Assembly (NCBI GenBank): GCA_003993805.1
Contig: RSEF01000013.1
Span: forward strand, 19,767,715 to 19,831,714
From: Himantopus leucocephalus
Taxonomy: Eukaryota; Chordata; Aves; Charadriiformes; Recurvirostridae
Length of the DNA: 64,000 bases
Direction of reading: 5' to 3'
How positions within the stretch are numbered: the first letter of the stretch is position 1; each line of letters opens with the position of its first letter. Made by a program: the position numbers and the translations under genes. The notes beneath the pieces are model-generated. The model did not search any database. It was given only the letters and a program-made list of their open reading frames with translations, and had not been told where the DNA came from. This document shows, piece by piece, positions 21,291 through 32,625 of the stretch.

Positions 21291-24200
21291 AAATAGTCCA
21301 AAAGTCAAGGAAAAACTGCCACTGCACTTACTAATGGGTGTGATTTATTGAGCAGCGTTCTTGAGGCTTTATATCTTGACAGCAGAGTTTATAATACTCT
21401 CCTTTAGGACAAGGAATATAGAAGAGCTCATCTATCGCCTGTTACAGAAACATCAATTTTTTTAAAGCTTGATTCAAAAGTGTAGGGTGGCTCTAAATGC
21501 CAAATCACTTCCTTTTTTGAATTAAAAAACTTTTTTTACATGTAAACATACAACACACACAAATAGATAAACAGGAAAGTGACAAAGGTATTTTAACGAG
21601 TTAGAATATGAAACCCAAGTAGGATTTTACGGTATAGCTTCAAAGCCTCAACTGTGTCTTCTGTCAAAGTACAGAGCCACACTCAGTTAGTGTGGATTTT
21701 GCTACCTTTGCCCATGAGAAAAGCTGGAGCTCCACATGGGGTCCTCTTGGAGAGGTGCCCGTGCCCCTGGGTTGGTTTTGCACGATCTGCGAGAGCCTTC
21801 GCTGGGGCAGGGACGCCGCTACGCCGGTGGGACCCGGCTGGCTTAACACCAGCTCAGGTTTGTCTGCCTGAATTACAATATAGGCATGCCCTTCAGCCCC
21901 TAAAAGTTTAACATTTACATTAAATTATTAGTTACAGCTCCCACCCATGTGGCCAGTGGAATGGCTGAGTTGGGTGTGACCATCACAAAGGTCAGCGGCT
22001 GTTACCAAACCCAGCACAGAGCACGCATCTTTTTGCATATCAGAAACTGCAGAGGATAAAGACAGTCTACTGTATAGGTTCTTTTTGGCTAGATTCATTT
22101 TGTGGCAGTTAAGTATTTTTGCGTCCCGGCACTGAAACAGACAGTTGTGTTTTATCAACCGGTACAAACAGACAACAGCAACATAACTTGTCCTGCAGTG
22201 ACTGTGGAGACCTAATCTGGACTTGTGGCTTTATTACAGGCTGCAGTAGTAAATAAAGCTCCGTTGTCCCTGTGGTCACAGTACAAAACACCAGAGCTCA
22301 CAAAACTAAAACCTTAAGTCCTTAAAAACCCCCTTCCCTTGGGGTCAGTCAGGAGTGCCGCAGCAGGCACATCCCCGCGTGGTGGCCAGGGGCTGGTCAG
22401 ACCGCAGCGGGGCCACTGGGGTGACCAGCAATGAACTGGGTGGTGCCCGCTCAGGCTGCCGCGCTGCCAAAGCACCCTGTCCTCCTCCCCAGCAGCTGGA
22501 GAGTCAAGGAAACATGGGAATACACCCCGTCACCCTGCCCGAGAGACCAGCCGGCACACCTCTACAGAAACCACGTGCTGTCGTTGTGGTCAATAATATA
22601 TTAATAAATATATTGATTTATCATCAGTCGTGCAGGCTTGTTTCATGTCTGGAAGCAGCACAGGGACGTGGCCGCCTCCAGCACTGCAGTTTCTTACTTG
22701 GGGGCAGTGCTTGGTGCCGAGGGGCAGCAGACGGCGGCCCCACCAGCAAGCCGGAGCAGAAAAGAAAGCTTCAAACAGATGGTTTCAGTTACGGCCCCGG
22801 CACCAGTCTGAATAATGACTGTGCAGCTGACATAGTATTAAGAGCGCTGTTAACGCTGTTAATCGTTAAAGAAGAGCCTGCAAAGCAAGGATGAATGGCA
22901 CGTCATGAGCGCCTCTGCGGGAGCGATGCTGACTGCCAGGGAAACGGCCCGAGGTTGGAGCCACGGCCGCGGGTCAGGTTCTGAGACAGCAGTTGTGTAG
23001 CAAGTGAATTAATGCACGGCAGAAGATGTCTAAGGGGTGGCCGTGGCTGTAACACGCAAATAACTGAGTGCTGTGATGCAGTCTCTACCCAGAATTTACT
23101 CATGTTTGCGGCTGTGTTTACACCAGACAACTTCAATACTTGTTATTTTCTATTTAATTTATATTAAATAACTATGTTTGACAGTCACTAGGCTGAGCGC
23201 TCAGTGTTTTTGTTTCGATACAAAAAATACAAAATTACCCACAGAGAGTGTATTCTTTCCATCCCAAATTGAGCCACACAAACTGGGGTCTTGTTCCCTC
23301 TCTGATTCCAGGTGCCTTTTGTCTCTTACCCCCTGGCTGGTGAGACTCGTCACCTCATTTTCCTATCGCCGCCATACAGTTGTTGTTGCCAATAACAGCT
23401 GAAAAAAAAGAGAGAGAGATTATATTATATCTGAATTTTAATCAAGGTTTTCCTAGGAGCTTACTACTTGTAACTGGGACCAGCTGGAGTCGTCCGTGGC
23501 GTCCGTGACTGTTAATTCTTTCACACTCGCTTGAAGGTCACACCGTAAGTGGCTGCGTTTCCCGACGAGCTCAAAACCACTTCAGACACTTACACACGCA
23601 GAAGAGCTGTTTTGAAGACACAGCTCCAATTTTGGCTGCAGAAGACTTCAGTATTTAACCCGTAAATGCCTTTTGCCTTTACACAACTTCTCCGTGAAGC
23701 GCACAGACCGAGGTTTCTCCCCTCCGTGGCCTGTGGAGCGCTCACCGCCACGAGGAACAGACAGCGAGGGGGTGATGTCTGGGAGATGCCGGTTACTGCA
23801 GACACCTAGGGGAGCCTGTGAGGCCAAGGGCAGCCGTGGATCATGTGCGACCAGCGCTGAAGGCGCCCTGAGGAGCAGCACGCTGGAGCCCAGACGGCCA
23901 AGCCCCCGAGCCCGCTCCCACGCCGAGGCGCAGCCCGGCTCCCCGGCACGGCCTGCCCCATCCCGGCCAGCAGCAGCGGAGGCGAGATGGGGGGGGCTCC
24001 CCTGTCTCTTAAAAGTAAAACGAAATAGGTTTCTGCAGTTCATCTGACTTTTTCAGCCAAAAAACAGCTGAGAGAAAAGCGCAGAAGGATCAAGTTTGCC
24101 TTTTCCTTGCTGACTCCCACCGTCCTGACCTTCCCAGCTGCGTACAGCTCGGCTAGAGGAGGCCGGGTGGACAGAAATGTCACATTCTGTGCTCTTACTT

Positions 24201-24550
24201 GTTTGTCTGAAAAATTTTAGTCACTGTGTTTTGGACATTTCTGAAAATAAGTTTACTAAAAATAAGGGTGACCTTTTTTTCTATAAAACCACCCAGCTCT
24301 CCCCAGGCTTCGCAACAGGGATTTCTGGGGCAAAGTTCTGTCACAACCTGCTCGAACACTGGGACACACCACCCAGATTGGGCCCTTGGAGGAAAACAAG
24401 GAGCAGGTTGCACACAATCAGAGCACATTAAAGATCTGGGAGCTGAACATCCTGCGGGCTCTGCTGCCCACAGACCCAGGTACCATCTGCTCAGGGCCAC
24501 AGCGCCTGGTGCCGGTGGGTGGCTGCGGTTCAGATAAATAACAACAGCAG
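21291..24550. other. Mixed DNA, no gene
   Basis: AT-rich DNA dominates 21300-21640 and 23110-23260; GC-rich patches lie at 21740-21850, 22370-22480, 22650-22770, 22910-22980 and 23710-24000. The 179-codon plus-strand frame at 22355-22894 starts at GTG and has no domain. A short palindromic A/T stretch (alternating AATATATT-type) lies near 22594-22615. Confidence 0.55.
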
Positions 24551-24722
24551 AAGGACACGGAGCTGTTGGAGCGGGGCCAGAGGANNNNNNNNNNNNNNNN
24601 NNNNNNNNNNNNNNNNNNNNNNNNNNNNNNNNNNNNNNNNNNNNNNNNNNNNNNNNNNNNNNNNNNNNNNNNNNNNNNNNNNNNTCCAACTCTGAAAATT
24701 CCGTGATTCCGTGATTCCGTGA
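24551..24722 (+). mobile_element. CR1 LINE interrupted by an assembly gap
   Basis: Left of the gap, 24551-24584 matches the CR1 block 'aaggacacggagctgttgga' plus following 'gcggggccagagga'. Right of the gap, 24685-24722 is the CR1 3' end with three ATTCCGTG units (24698-24721). Both flanks are in the same orientation and order, so the gap lies inside one 5'-truncated CR1. In CR1 these two blocks are normally separated by several hundred bases. Confidence 0.88.
24585..24684. other. Assembly gap (100 N)
   Basis: Exactly 100 N, the usual placeholder for a gap of unknown length. It lies inside a CR1 copy. Confidence 0.97.
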
Positions 24723-26500
24723 AGATGAATCAACAAGGAGCATAATGAAGCAATAACCAATTTCCCCGTGTTTTTAGAGGGCTGTGATTACCACCCTGTC
24801 AGCAAGCAGACGGACTCGTTCCTCCAGCAGGTCCTTTTCGCCCCTGGATTCAGCAGGTACCTTGCAGTGGGGCTGGCTTTGATGCTCTCCAGCTCCCGCC
24901 TACCCGAGGCAGTGGATGAGTTTCACTGCTTTGCTTTCAACTCCTGAACTCTGCTCACCTTCAGATGATGAGCCTCCTGCTGGAGACCTTGCATCAATGT
25001 GTGAATTCCAACTTTTGCCAGAGCAGTGCTCTAACTTCATGACAGCAGTAAATGCGTTTGAAGTCTACCACAGCCTTTTCGTCAATACCGTTCTCATCAC
25101 CGCCAAGTCCAGTTAATAAGCACAGTTCGTCAGCCCTGTCCCTTTGACTGCTTCTTTCCTGAAGGGGAATATAATGCATTTAACGTGTCATATATTTAAA
25201 GGGTTCTTTCATGTGCAGCCTCAGTTCATCGCTAATAAAATACATTTTACTCTGCTGTTTTGTTCCCTGTGTGCTACGTGCTGGATTGAATTTAAGATAC
25301 AGCTTCTCATTGCATTTTTTCAGCAGGAGATAGTCATCTGAAGATTCAGTAAAGCTTTCCAGACTTCCAGTTGCCCTGTGTCAGATGCCATTAAACAAGC
25401 GCCACAACGCAGAGGAGCAACAAGCGCAGGCAGGCAGCGCTGGCGAGACCCGTGTGATGATCCCCCTTTCTCCGGGGCAGAGGCAGTTCTTCAAACCACC
25501 CTCCACGCGACGAACTTTTCCGACCGCCTCCTGTCCGGCAAGGCAGAGCGCGAGCGACTCGACCCGCACGGGACAGACGTTGTGCTGCAGGAACAGTGCC
25601 GAGCCGCTGGCGTCAGAGACCAAACTGATCCCGCCTATCCTGCTTTTCCAAGAAGAATTACTTCCTGAGATGAAAGCATCGCTCACTGGCTTTCAGTCTT
25701 TGCCTCAGGTAAGTTTTTTAGAAAGACACAAACTTTGGGATGTTTATCCTAAGCAAAATGAACGTCATTCCTCACCTTTGGAGAGCCACCAATCAATAAA
25801 AGTTAATGCCTCCCAAAGCTTCTCGATTGCAAATTCCTTTCTAATACAAAGTTAAAAACAACCTCTGAAATGCAAATAACCCAGCAACCTACACAAGATG
25901 ATTTATGCCATGCCATCTTTTTCATGCAAATAAATTAAAAGAAGAAAATGTAATTTAGGGTGAACTGCATTGTATAATAAAATAAAAGAATGACATTATG
26001 TCTGCAAAACTCTGAGTGCAATGCGTTGCTGCCATTGCTGCCGGAGGTTTAACCTTCCCAAACATGGGCAAAAAGATTCTGATTTATTTAGTTTGATTTT
26101 GTATACAAATCATTTTATGGCTTTAGGCATGTCAGGAAAAGACACTTATTTTAATTTCTTTATGTTGGTGTCATTCCAAGGGAAGGCAGAGAGTTTGATT
26201 CTCAGTGAACGTTTGAAACAGCAAAGGAGAATTCAGAGCCTCCTGTAAGAGCAAACCAACACTGACCCAAATCCCTGCCCGAGTCCAGGGAGCGTGGGAC
26301 GCGCTCCTCGCACACCAGGCTCCCCGCACTGGCAAGTTCAGAGTGCGCTGGGGCTATCAGCAGGGTTGCATCGTTTCTGATAAGAAACCATTTGAAATGA
26401 AACCTCAAAACAGGAAAGGTGTTTGGAATAAACAAGAACTGAAAGATGCACCAAAACGTACACGCTGAAGAAGTCAACAGCGACAAAAAAATTAACATTA
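24723..26500. other. Mixed DNA with one candidate exon, otherwise no gene
   Basis: Contains the candidate exon at 25324-25708. Perfect octamers (ATGCAAAT) lie at 25870-25877 and 25924-25931 inside an AT-rich block from about 25840 to 26000. The rest shows no repeat or frame of note. Confidence 0.5.
25324..25708 (+). other. Candidate exon with strong splice sites and an open frame
   Basis: A pyrimidine-rich tract (with a run of six T) ends in CAG at 25321-25323, giving a good acceptor with a CAGCAG alternative. A perfect donor, CAG|GTAAGT, starts at 25709. An ATG at 25385 opens a frame that stays open for 108 codons to the donor, ending at a codon boundary, and continues unspliced to a stop at 25853-25855 (156 codons). 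An in-frame TAG at 25331 precedes the ATG, so it would be a first coding exon. The start context is weak and the protein has no recognisable domain. It could be a lncRNA exon, a UTR or chance. Confidence 0.25.
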
Positions 26501-26812
26501 TTAAGGGGCCTACAGGAAAGGTGGGGAAGGACTTTATCAGGGAGTGGAGTGATAGGACAAGGGCAAATGGTTTTAAACTCAAAGAGCGGAGACTTAGATT
26601 AGCTATTAGGAAGAAATTCTCTCCTGTGCGGGTGGTGAGCCCCTGTGGCAGGTTGCCCAGAGAAGCTGTGGCTGCCCCATCCCTGGAGGTGTTCAAGGCC
26701 AGGTTGGACGGGGCTTGGAGCAACCTGGGCTGGGGGGAGGTGTCCCTGCCCAGGGCAGGGGGGTGACTGGAAGATCTTCAAGGTGCCTTCCAACCCAAAC
26801 CATTCCAGGATT
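26501..26812 (+). mobile_element. CR1 LINE, 3' fragment (longest in window)
   Basis: About 310 bp follow the CR1 3' consensus in order: 'ggagtgataggacaagggc', 'ttttaaactcaaagag', 'aggaagaaattctc', 'gttgcccagagaagctgtgg', 'ggaggtgttcaaggccagg' and 'ccttccaacccaaacc', ending near 'attccagga'. The ATTCTGTG tail is eroded to a single degenerate unit, so it differs from the copies at 16886 and 24551. It has no coding capacity; the 106-codon frame across it is repeat-derived. Confidence 0.95.
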
Positions 26813-27690
26813 ATATGAAGGTCAACACCCTGTAACTCTTTGTTTCTGTAGTATTAATCACAACAGAGAAGATGGCTTTTTCTGTAGGGGCTGCTGGACA
26901 CCAAACTCTGGAAGAGCGAGGACAGGGAGCGAAGGGGAGGTGGTGCAGAGCCCCCTGCCCAGCGGCCGGGCAGCAAACCTGCGCGAGCGCGCACAGAGCG
27001 CGGACAGAGCGCGGGCGCCCCGGTGTGCTTCCCTGAGTGACGTAACTGCAGCCCCCTCCGCGTTACCTTGTGCTTAACGTTAACATTTGGATCTTTCTTC
27101 TGCTCTATTAAACTTTATCAAATGGAGAGGAAACATCTACTCTGATAAACTGAGCGGACACGACCAAGCCAGATGGGGTAATTGTACCTCATTCAGCAGA
27201 AGTCCCCAGCAGCAGCTTGCCCTTGCAGCCACGCCGGCTGCTGTGCTATACCGCTCGCTGTACACTGGACGCTAAACGGGAAAGGACTTATAGATTTGTT
27301 TACTATCACTACGCAGCGAGGCAGGGCGGTGTAAAAGTGCCCTGCTATAAATAACGGTGGCGCGGGGACGTCAGTCCCGGCACAAGGAGGAAGGCTGCAG
27401 CTTTCTCAAAGGGCTGACTCGCACAGCGCATAAATCTGAGCCAAGCGATACCACTCCGAGCCCCGTTAATAGCAGAGAGCTCGTCCTGAGCTGTCGGGCT
27501 GTCACCAGACACTTCCAGCTCAAGGACGCCCTGTTCCGGCGCCCGGCCACGCCGGCTCGAGCCGGGAGAGACAAGGCTGCCCGAAGCTCAGGCATGACAG
27601 ACAGCTCGCACGCAGAACCTGGAAGGATTTTGTGGTCTCGCATCCACATAAATTGCCACTAGCAGCCTGCAAAATCCAAGGATTGATCTA
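26813..27690. other. Mixed DNA with CpG patches, no gene
   Basis: CpG-bearing patches at 26900-27060 (with alternating GCGCG-type steps) and 27350-27610. Frames in them overlap on both strands. Confidence 0.55.
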
Positions 27691-27990
27691 CAAGGCTCTC
27701 CGAATTTCATTTTAAATCACAAATTTTATCCAAGTAAAGACATGTGCCTTAGTTTTATTTTAATTAATATTAATAGCAGTAAGAAAAAACTGTACTATTA
27801 AAAAGCAACAGCTACTTACAAATAAACAGATCTTTTCTAAATCAGGGTCGTTTCTCCTGGTAATGATAAGACCCTGTCAGGTAATCATAATCCTTACAGA
27901 AAAACGCTTTGCCTTCACTGCTGTCCTCTAAGATAGTAAATCTGAAACAATCTGTCTGGTTCTTAAAATATAATTCCTCTTTACTAGAAG
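27691..27990. promoter_or_regulatory. AT-rich, conserved-element-like block
   Basis: Non-repetitive AT-rich DNA with a TTAATTAATATTAAT-type core near 27755-27775. The regulatory role is inferred from composition only. Confidence 0.25.
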
Positions 27991-28174
27991 AGATCTTCTA
28001 AAATGGGCTGGAGGACGTGTCTTCTCATTTCTTCTTTTCTCCGCATTCGCATTGGCAAAGCCTGAAATCTGCTTAGGGTTGTTTTGTTCATCCCCCAGTA
28101 TGCGTGTTTTTGCAGGAAGGGGAAGTCTTCAAACAGAAAAATATCATAGGCATCAGCCAGGGACTGCAAAATCC

Positions 28175-28305
28175 CAAGCTCCAACTCAAATTCTGCCAAA
28201 GAGACAATGTGTGGCCTTGGGAAAAATCACCTCTCCTCCCTGCAGGCTCTCCATCTGCTTCTCGCTAATAAAATGGGATTATAATACTGCCCCATCCCAA
28301 AGGGC
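28175..28305 (+). mobile_element. MIR-like ancient SINE
   Basis: Several MIR core blocks appear in the right order: 'aactcaaattctgcc', 'gtgtggccttggg' followed by 'atcacctctcc', then 'aaaatgggattataatac' and 'tgcc'. These match the central and 3' parts of the amniote MIR consensus as I know it. No A/B box promoter region is recognisable, so the copy is truncated and old. The 71-codon minus-strand frame at 27984-28199 begins inside it. Confidence 0.62.
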
Positions 28306-29240
28306 AGGTAAAACTTTGAAGGTGAAAATTGTGTTACAAGCATGATACATTATTATAACACAGCAAAAACCCTTTCAGGCCTCTTTTCTCTTCTATTCAG
28401 CGCGAAGCAGCCACATTTCAAAATGAAAGCTGTGCACCAGCTTCTCCATTTGCGCACATTTCTTTCAGCAGGCGGCAGATTAAAGCTGAGAGAATAATCC
28501 ATAGCAATTAATTTATTCAATGAATTTAGCCTCATTTTCTGTTCACAAAATGTCTGCAAGCCATTTACCCTTTTTTTTTTCGTGGTTTACTCATTATTCA
28601 CAATTATTGCAGTGTAACTCTTGGTCTGTAAATTACTCTTGAACAATTAGCTGAGCGTATTTTAGAAGCTATTTGGGTTAGTTTCAATTTAATACACAGG
28701 GCATATCGTCTCTTCGTTCTCCACTCACCATTAAGAATCAGAAGAAAGGGAACAGATGTGGCCGGGATCCAAACAGCCGCAGTCACCAACTGCACCGAAA
28801 AACACCCCGGTCGCTCTCCGCAGCCTGGTTGGCTTCTGCAGGAGAGAAAACGGAGCCCGCTAGACAGTTACCCGCACACTGCTTCCCGACACACGGCTCT
28901 TTCCATCCCTTGATGGGTCCAGACTTCCTCTTTGGAAACACGCCTCCAGAAAAAATGCATTTTTTGTGAAATTGAGCATTTTTTTGTGTCTCTGAATATT
29001 TTGTTATATCAGTTTAAGTGTATGCTTTTGGAAGCATTTCCATCGGCATAGAGAATTACTGCAATGTTTACAACTTCTCTTTAATTTTAACCAAAAAAAG
29101 GAGGAACGCTTCAAGGTGTGATGCCAGAGAGAACACCGAGAAGAGGTATTTTCACAAAAAATGGATGGTGTTACTGGTGGGTAAAGGAGGTGCTGGCAAA
29201 GTCCACCCAAGTTACCACCAAACTGGCTTCGTATAGCTTC
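28306..29240. other. No gene seen
   Basis: AT-rich to mixed DNA with poly-T runs at 28570-28580. No repeat family recognised. Confidence 0.55.
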
Positions 29241-29560
29241 AGAGACATTTTAGCATTTTAATGTGCTATTGGCTTAGCAAATAAATAAATTACAAAGTGC
29301 AAAAAGAGCTTCTGGAAAATGCATTAAGGCAATTTGCAAATAATTGCAGTGAGCTGGGCTATTATGACTTTGACTTCTGAAGTATAAAATCTCCCAGAGA
29401 TAATGATGATAATCATATTGAAAATAGTTGCCACCCTTTAATCTTCTAAGACAAAACAGAGATCTTTGGGAATTTGGGACCCTGTCACTCTAATTGAACA
29501 TCTGACAGGAAAGTAATTAGAGTGGAAAGCGAAGGGGTCACCCGATTGCCCATGCGGAAT
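29241..29560. promoter_or_regulatory. Strong conserved-element-like block
   Basis: Among the most element-like stretches in the window: non-repetitive, AT-rich, with ATTTGCAAATAATTGC around 29332-29347, several TAAT cores, and GTAATTAGAG near 29512-29521. No frame of note. Conservation is predicted, not observed. Confidence 0.35.
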
Positions 29561-30739
29561 TCATCAGCTTCCGTTTGCCATCACACGGGGCAGCTAGTTC
29601 ATCTCCTGCACAGGTTTCTCATTTAAATAGCTTCACTGCCAATAAAAAGGCTGTCAGACAGACTATTTCCAGAACAGATTTGGATCTCAGTAACTCGCAC
29701 TGGGCATGTAAAGATTCACCATTCATTACAAAGGCAGCTCAGGAAAAATGGCACCGAAACGTCGGAACAAAAGTCATTTGCTGACAATTCTGTTGAGATG
29801 CAGCATGGCTACCTGGAGTTTCATCTTTCTAAAGACAACAGAAATACATCAAAAATCGGCTGTGCAGAGGAACACCACAATTTCCAGCAGAAGTATCTTT
29901 CTTGCCCCCCCGTCCCCCTTTTCTCAAAGTGCAGCCTGGTTTTTATCACCCATTTACCTCACTGGTCCAGGCAGGCAGCCAGGACGCTGCCTCCTCGCCC
30001 GGCGACTGCTCCCACACCTGCGCCACATCCTCCTGGTCACGTCTGGAGGGGCGGCACCGCGCGGACTGGGGTCTCCGCACCAGTCATGGCCTGGAGCTGC
30101 GAGAAGGCTCCATGGGAAAGCTGCAGCAAGGCTCCGTGGGCAGAAAAGGGAGAGGGAAAAATCACGACCTGCTGCTGTTGTGCTAAGGGAGGCTCTCAGA
30201 GCAGGTTTCACTCAAGGGCCTTGGAATTCAATGGAAAAATCCCACTGGCTTCAGAACAAAAAAATCAGACTAAATCCACTACAACCTTTCAGAGCTCAGT
30301 GGATATCTGTCAGTACAACACGTGACATGGATGTGCAAGGAAATCAAAGGATCATCCATTCAGTTAATTCAGCAGCCGCTATCAGATGGTTGAAGAGAAA
30401 AGTAAATACCAACTGACAGTCACAACATATTTCATAGACTTTAATTAGTGTGAAGTATGAAGGCAATTTCATCCATGATGCCTGTCTTTGGGAAATAATT
30501 TGGGTTTGTTTGGGGTTTTTTTTGAGTTGAAATGCCTATATCCCATTATGCGTTCTCAACACATAACCATATTTCAACCTGGCTATTTAATGAGGATATT
30601 TCCTCTGCTTTTCATATATTCTTTTTAGGTTTTATTTCAGGATGTATTAGAGAAGCTCCTAGAGGCCTATTTTTCTTGTTTAATGTATGAACCTAATTCC
30701 CACAGAGAGCAGCAAAATATTCTCTACCTCAGGATACAG
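29561..30739. other. Mixed DNA containing a 222-codon open frame
   Basis: Contains the open frame at 29748-30416. The centre (29980-30150) is GC-rich and the flanks are AT-rich. No repeat recognised. Confidence 0.5.
29748..30416 (+). other. Open frame of 222 codons with strong start context, coding doubtful
   Basis: It is the longest ATG-initiated frame in the window outside the tandem repeat. The ATG at 29748 has A at -3 and G at +4, a near-optimal vertebrate start context. The product would begin MAPKRRNKSHLLTILL, is basic and arginine-rich in its centre, and has no recognisable domain, signal peptide or repeat. Its middle third lies in a GC-rich patch that is open in all three plus-strand frames, which favours chance. 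No TATA box or polyadenylation signal is placed convincingly around it. I do not call a gene. Confidence 0.15.
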
Positions 30740-30847
30740 GACTCTGAGCAACCTGATGTAGTGGAAGACGTGCCTGCCCACGGCAGAGGGGTTGGACTAG
30801 ATGATCTTTGAAGGTCCCTTCCAACCCAAAGCACTCTGTGATTCCAT
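30740..30847 (+). mobile_element. CR1 LINE, short 3' fragment
   Basis: 108 bp of CR1 3' end: 'ctgagcaacctgatgtagtg', 'gacgtgcctgccca', 'gttggactagatgatctttg' and 'cccttccaacccaaag', then a single CTCTGTGATTCCA tail. Strongly 5'-truncated. Confidence 0.93.
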
Positions 30848-32489
30848 ACTTCATCTGAACAGGGTGGTTTGGCACAGCTGGCTCTCGTTTCAGTTTAAAC
30901 CTTGCAGAAAATAAAGGACAGACCCCAGGTCCCACCTCATGCTTTGTGCTGGAGAATGCCGGATAGGAACGTGTCAGCACTCTGCACAGGCGTGACAGAC
31001 CCCACCGGGGACGTGGTGGGAGAGTGCCAGTCACAAGGAAACAAACTGCTGTGCCCAGGGGTGAGGAAGGGCTGGAGCAGCCTCAAACCAGGACACCCCT
31101 CCCAGCTGTGCTCCATCCCGCTGTAACTCACCCCACCAGTCCTCAGAAACTCCTTGCTTTCAGCCAACTTGCAGGCACTCAGGTGATGCTGTTTAACTTT
31201 GACTCATTGCTCAAGGCTAACAATAAAAAAGCTTCCCTGCATTTGCAGAGCTCTGGATGGGGTATAAAAACAAATTACCTAGAAAAAGAAGCACTTTGAG
31301 AAAGTGAACTAAGGTAATTGAAAAATAAGTTTGGTGCTCAGCCATTATAACATTTGGATTCTGAAATAAAAATGATTCCTGATATGAGGGTTAAGCTTAT
31401 ATTGAAAAACTATTTTTTTCCTTCAGGTCATCTAAGAAGGAGGGTAAAAGAAATAAAAGAAAAGCCCAGCCACACAGTGCAGCGGGAATACAATGTAGTA
31501 TGGATTATCGTTTGCCAAGTCTGTTTTCCATAACCGATATAATGATATACTTGGATACAGGTCTCAATTAGCAAAATAATGAGATTTTCTATCTTTACTC
31601 ACAATGAGGTATTTTTCAGTCAAGTATTCTAGAAGTCTGTACAATTTGGAACCAGTGTGTAGGACTACACATTCCTTAGTGCAGGCAATAAAACTCCTGT
31701 GATTATAATACGAAATGCATAAATATGAAGACAGTGGCAACAATAAGAACTTCATCATGCAGTACTCCTCTGGATGTCCCCAGAGCCTTCCCGACTGCCC
31801 TGCTGCAGTATGGGCTGTAGTTAATCCCTAGCACTAATTCCTACCCTGGTTAATCTGGCAAATCGATCTAGCTCGTCTAGTCCCCAGCCTGGAAACCTGC
31901 CATGCTCTATAACTCGGACCCAAGGACAGACTAGCTCTTCCACCCTGTCCACCTTCCACCCGGTGTCTACAACTTTCGCATGCAGTGAAAATTCCCACTT
32001 TCCACCCTACATTTCAAGACCAATGAGGAGCACGGTACCCCACAGCCCGTTGTTCTCTTGATGAGACACCAAGACTACAAGAGGCAGAAAATTCAGCCTT
32101 GTCTCCCTATGCTGGAGTTCTTGTGCAAGTGGATCTAACACAAGCTTTCCTTGCCGGCGGGTGGAAGTGTCGCTGCGCGCTGCACGGAGAGCTGGCTGCC
32201 TTCCTGCGAGAGCTGCAGGGACCCTATGGAAACACTCTGGGAACCAAAAAAACTGAAGAGGTCTCCACAGATCTAAGTCATCCCTGTCATCTCCATGCAG
32301 TTAGATTTTGGTTTTCCCTTACACCTAAACCTGATCACATGCTGTTGCCAGCATTTGTAAATTTACTTTTTCTTAGAATCACCCCATTACTCTTAGCAGT
32401 TCTGCCTGTGACATGCTGAATGGTTCTTCCAGTCCTTGATATTTGTAACCTTGAAACCCTCATAAAGAGTTACACTTCCCCTTAAGTCA
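30848..32489. other. No gene seen
   Basis: Mixed DNA. Short frames near 30902-31299 and 32099-32419 lack domains. No repeat was recognised in 31300-32100. Confidence 0.55.
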
Positions 32490-32625
32490 TCGTTTAGCCA
32501 GGCTATACATATTTAATTCTTTGATCTTTCCTCATAAATCCTACCCTAGCTTTAATCATTTTAGCTGCTCTTTGAATCACCGCCATCTCCCCAGAACTGG
32601 TGTGATGAGCAGAGCCCCCAGTAGA
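32490..32625 (-). mobile_element. Ancient CR1/L3-type LINE fragment
   Basis: The plus strand carries, in order, 'gtttagccaggctatacat', 'gatctttcctcataaatc', 'ctttaatcattttagctgct', 'ccagaactgg' and 'agtagaggc'. These are hallmark blocks of the reverse complement of old amniote CR1/L3 LINEs. The element is heavily diverged, has lost its ends and has no coding capacity. It is clearly much older than the CR1 copies with intact tails. Confidence 0.72.

Noticed and set aside
27984..28199. 71-codon minus-strand frame as an exon of a gene
   Set aside because: Starts at a non-ATG codon, and its 5' end and apparent splice acceptor lie in a MIR-like element; the downstream donor is poor. Kept only as part of the MIR finding.
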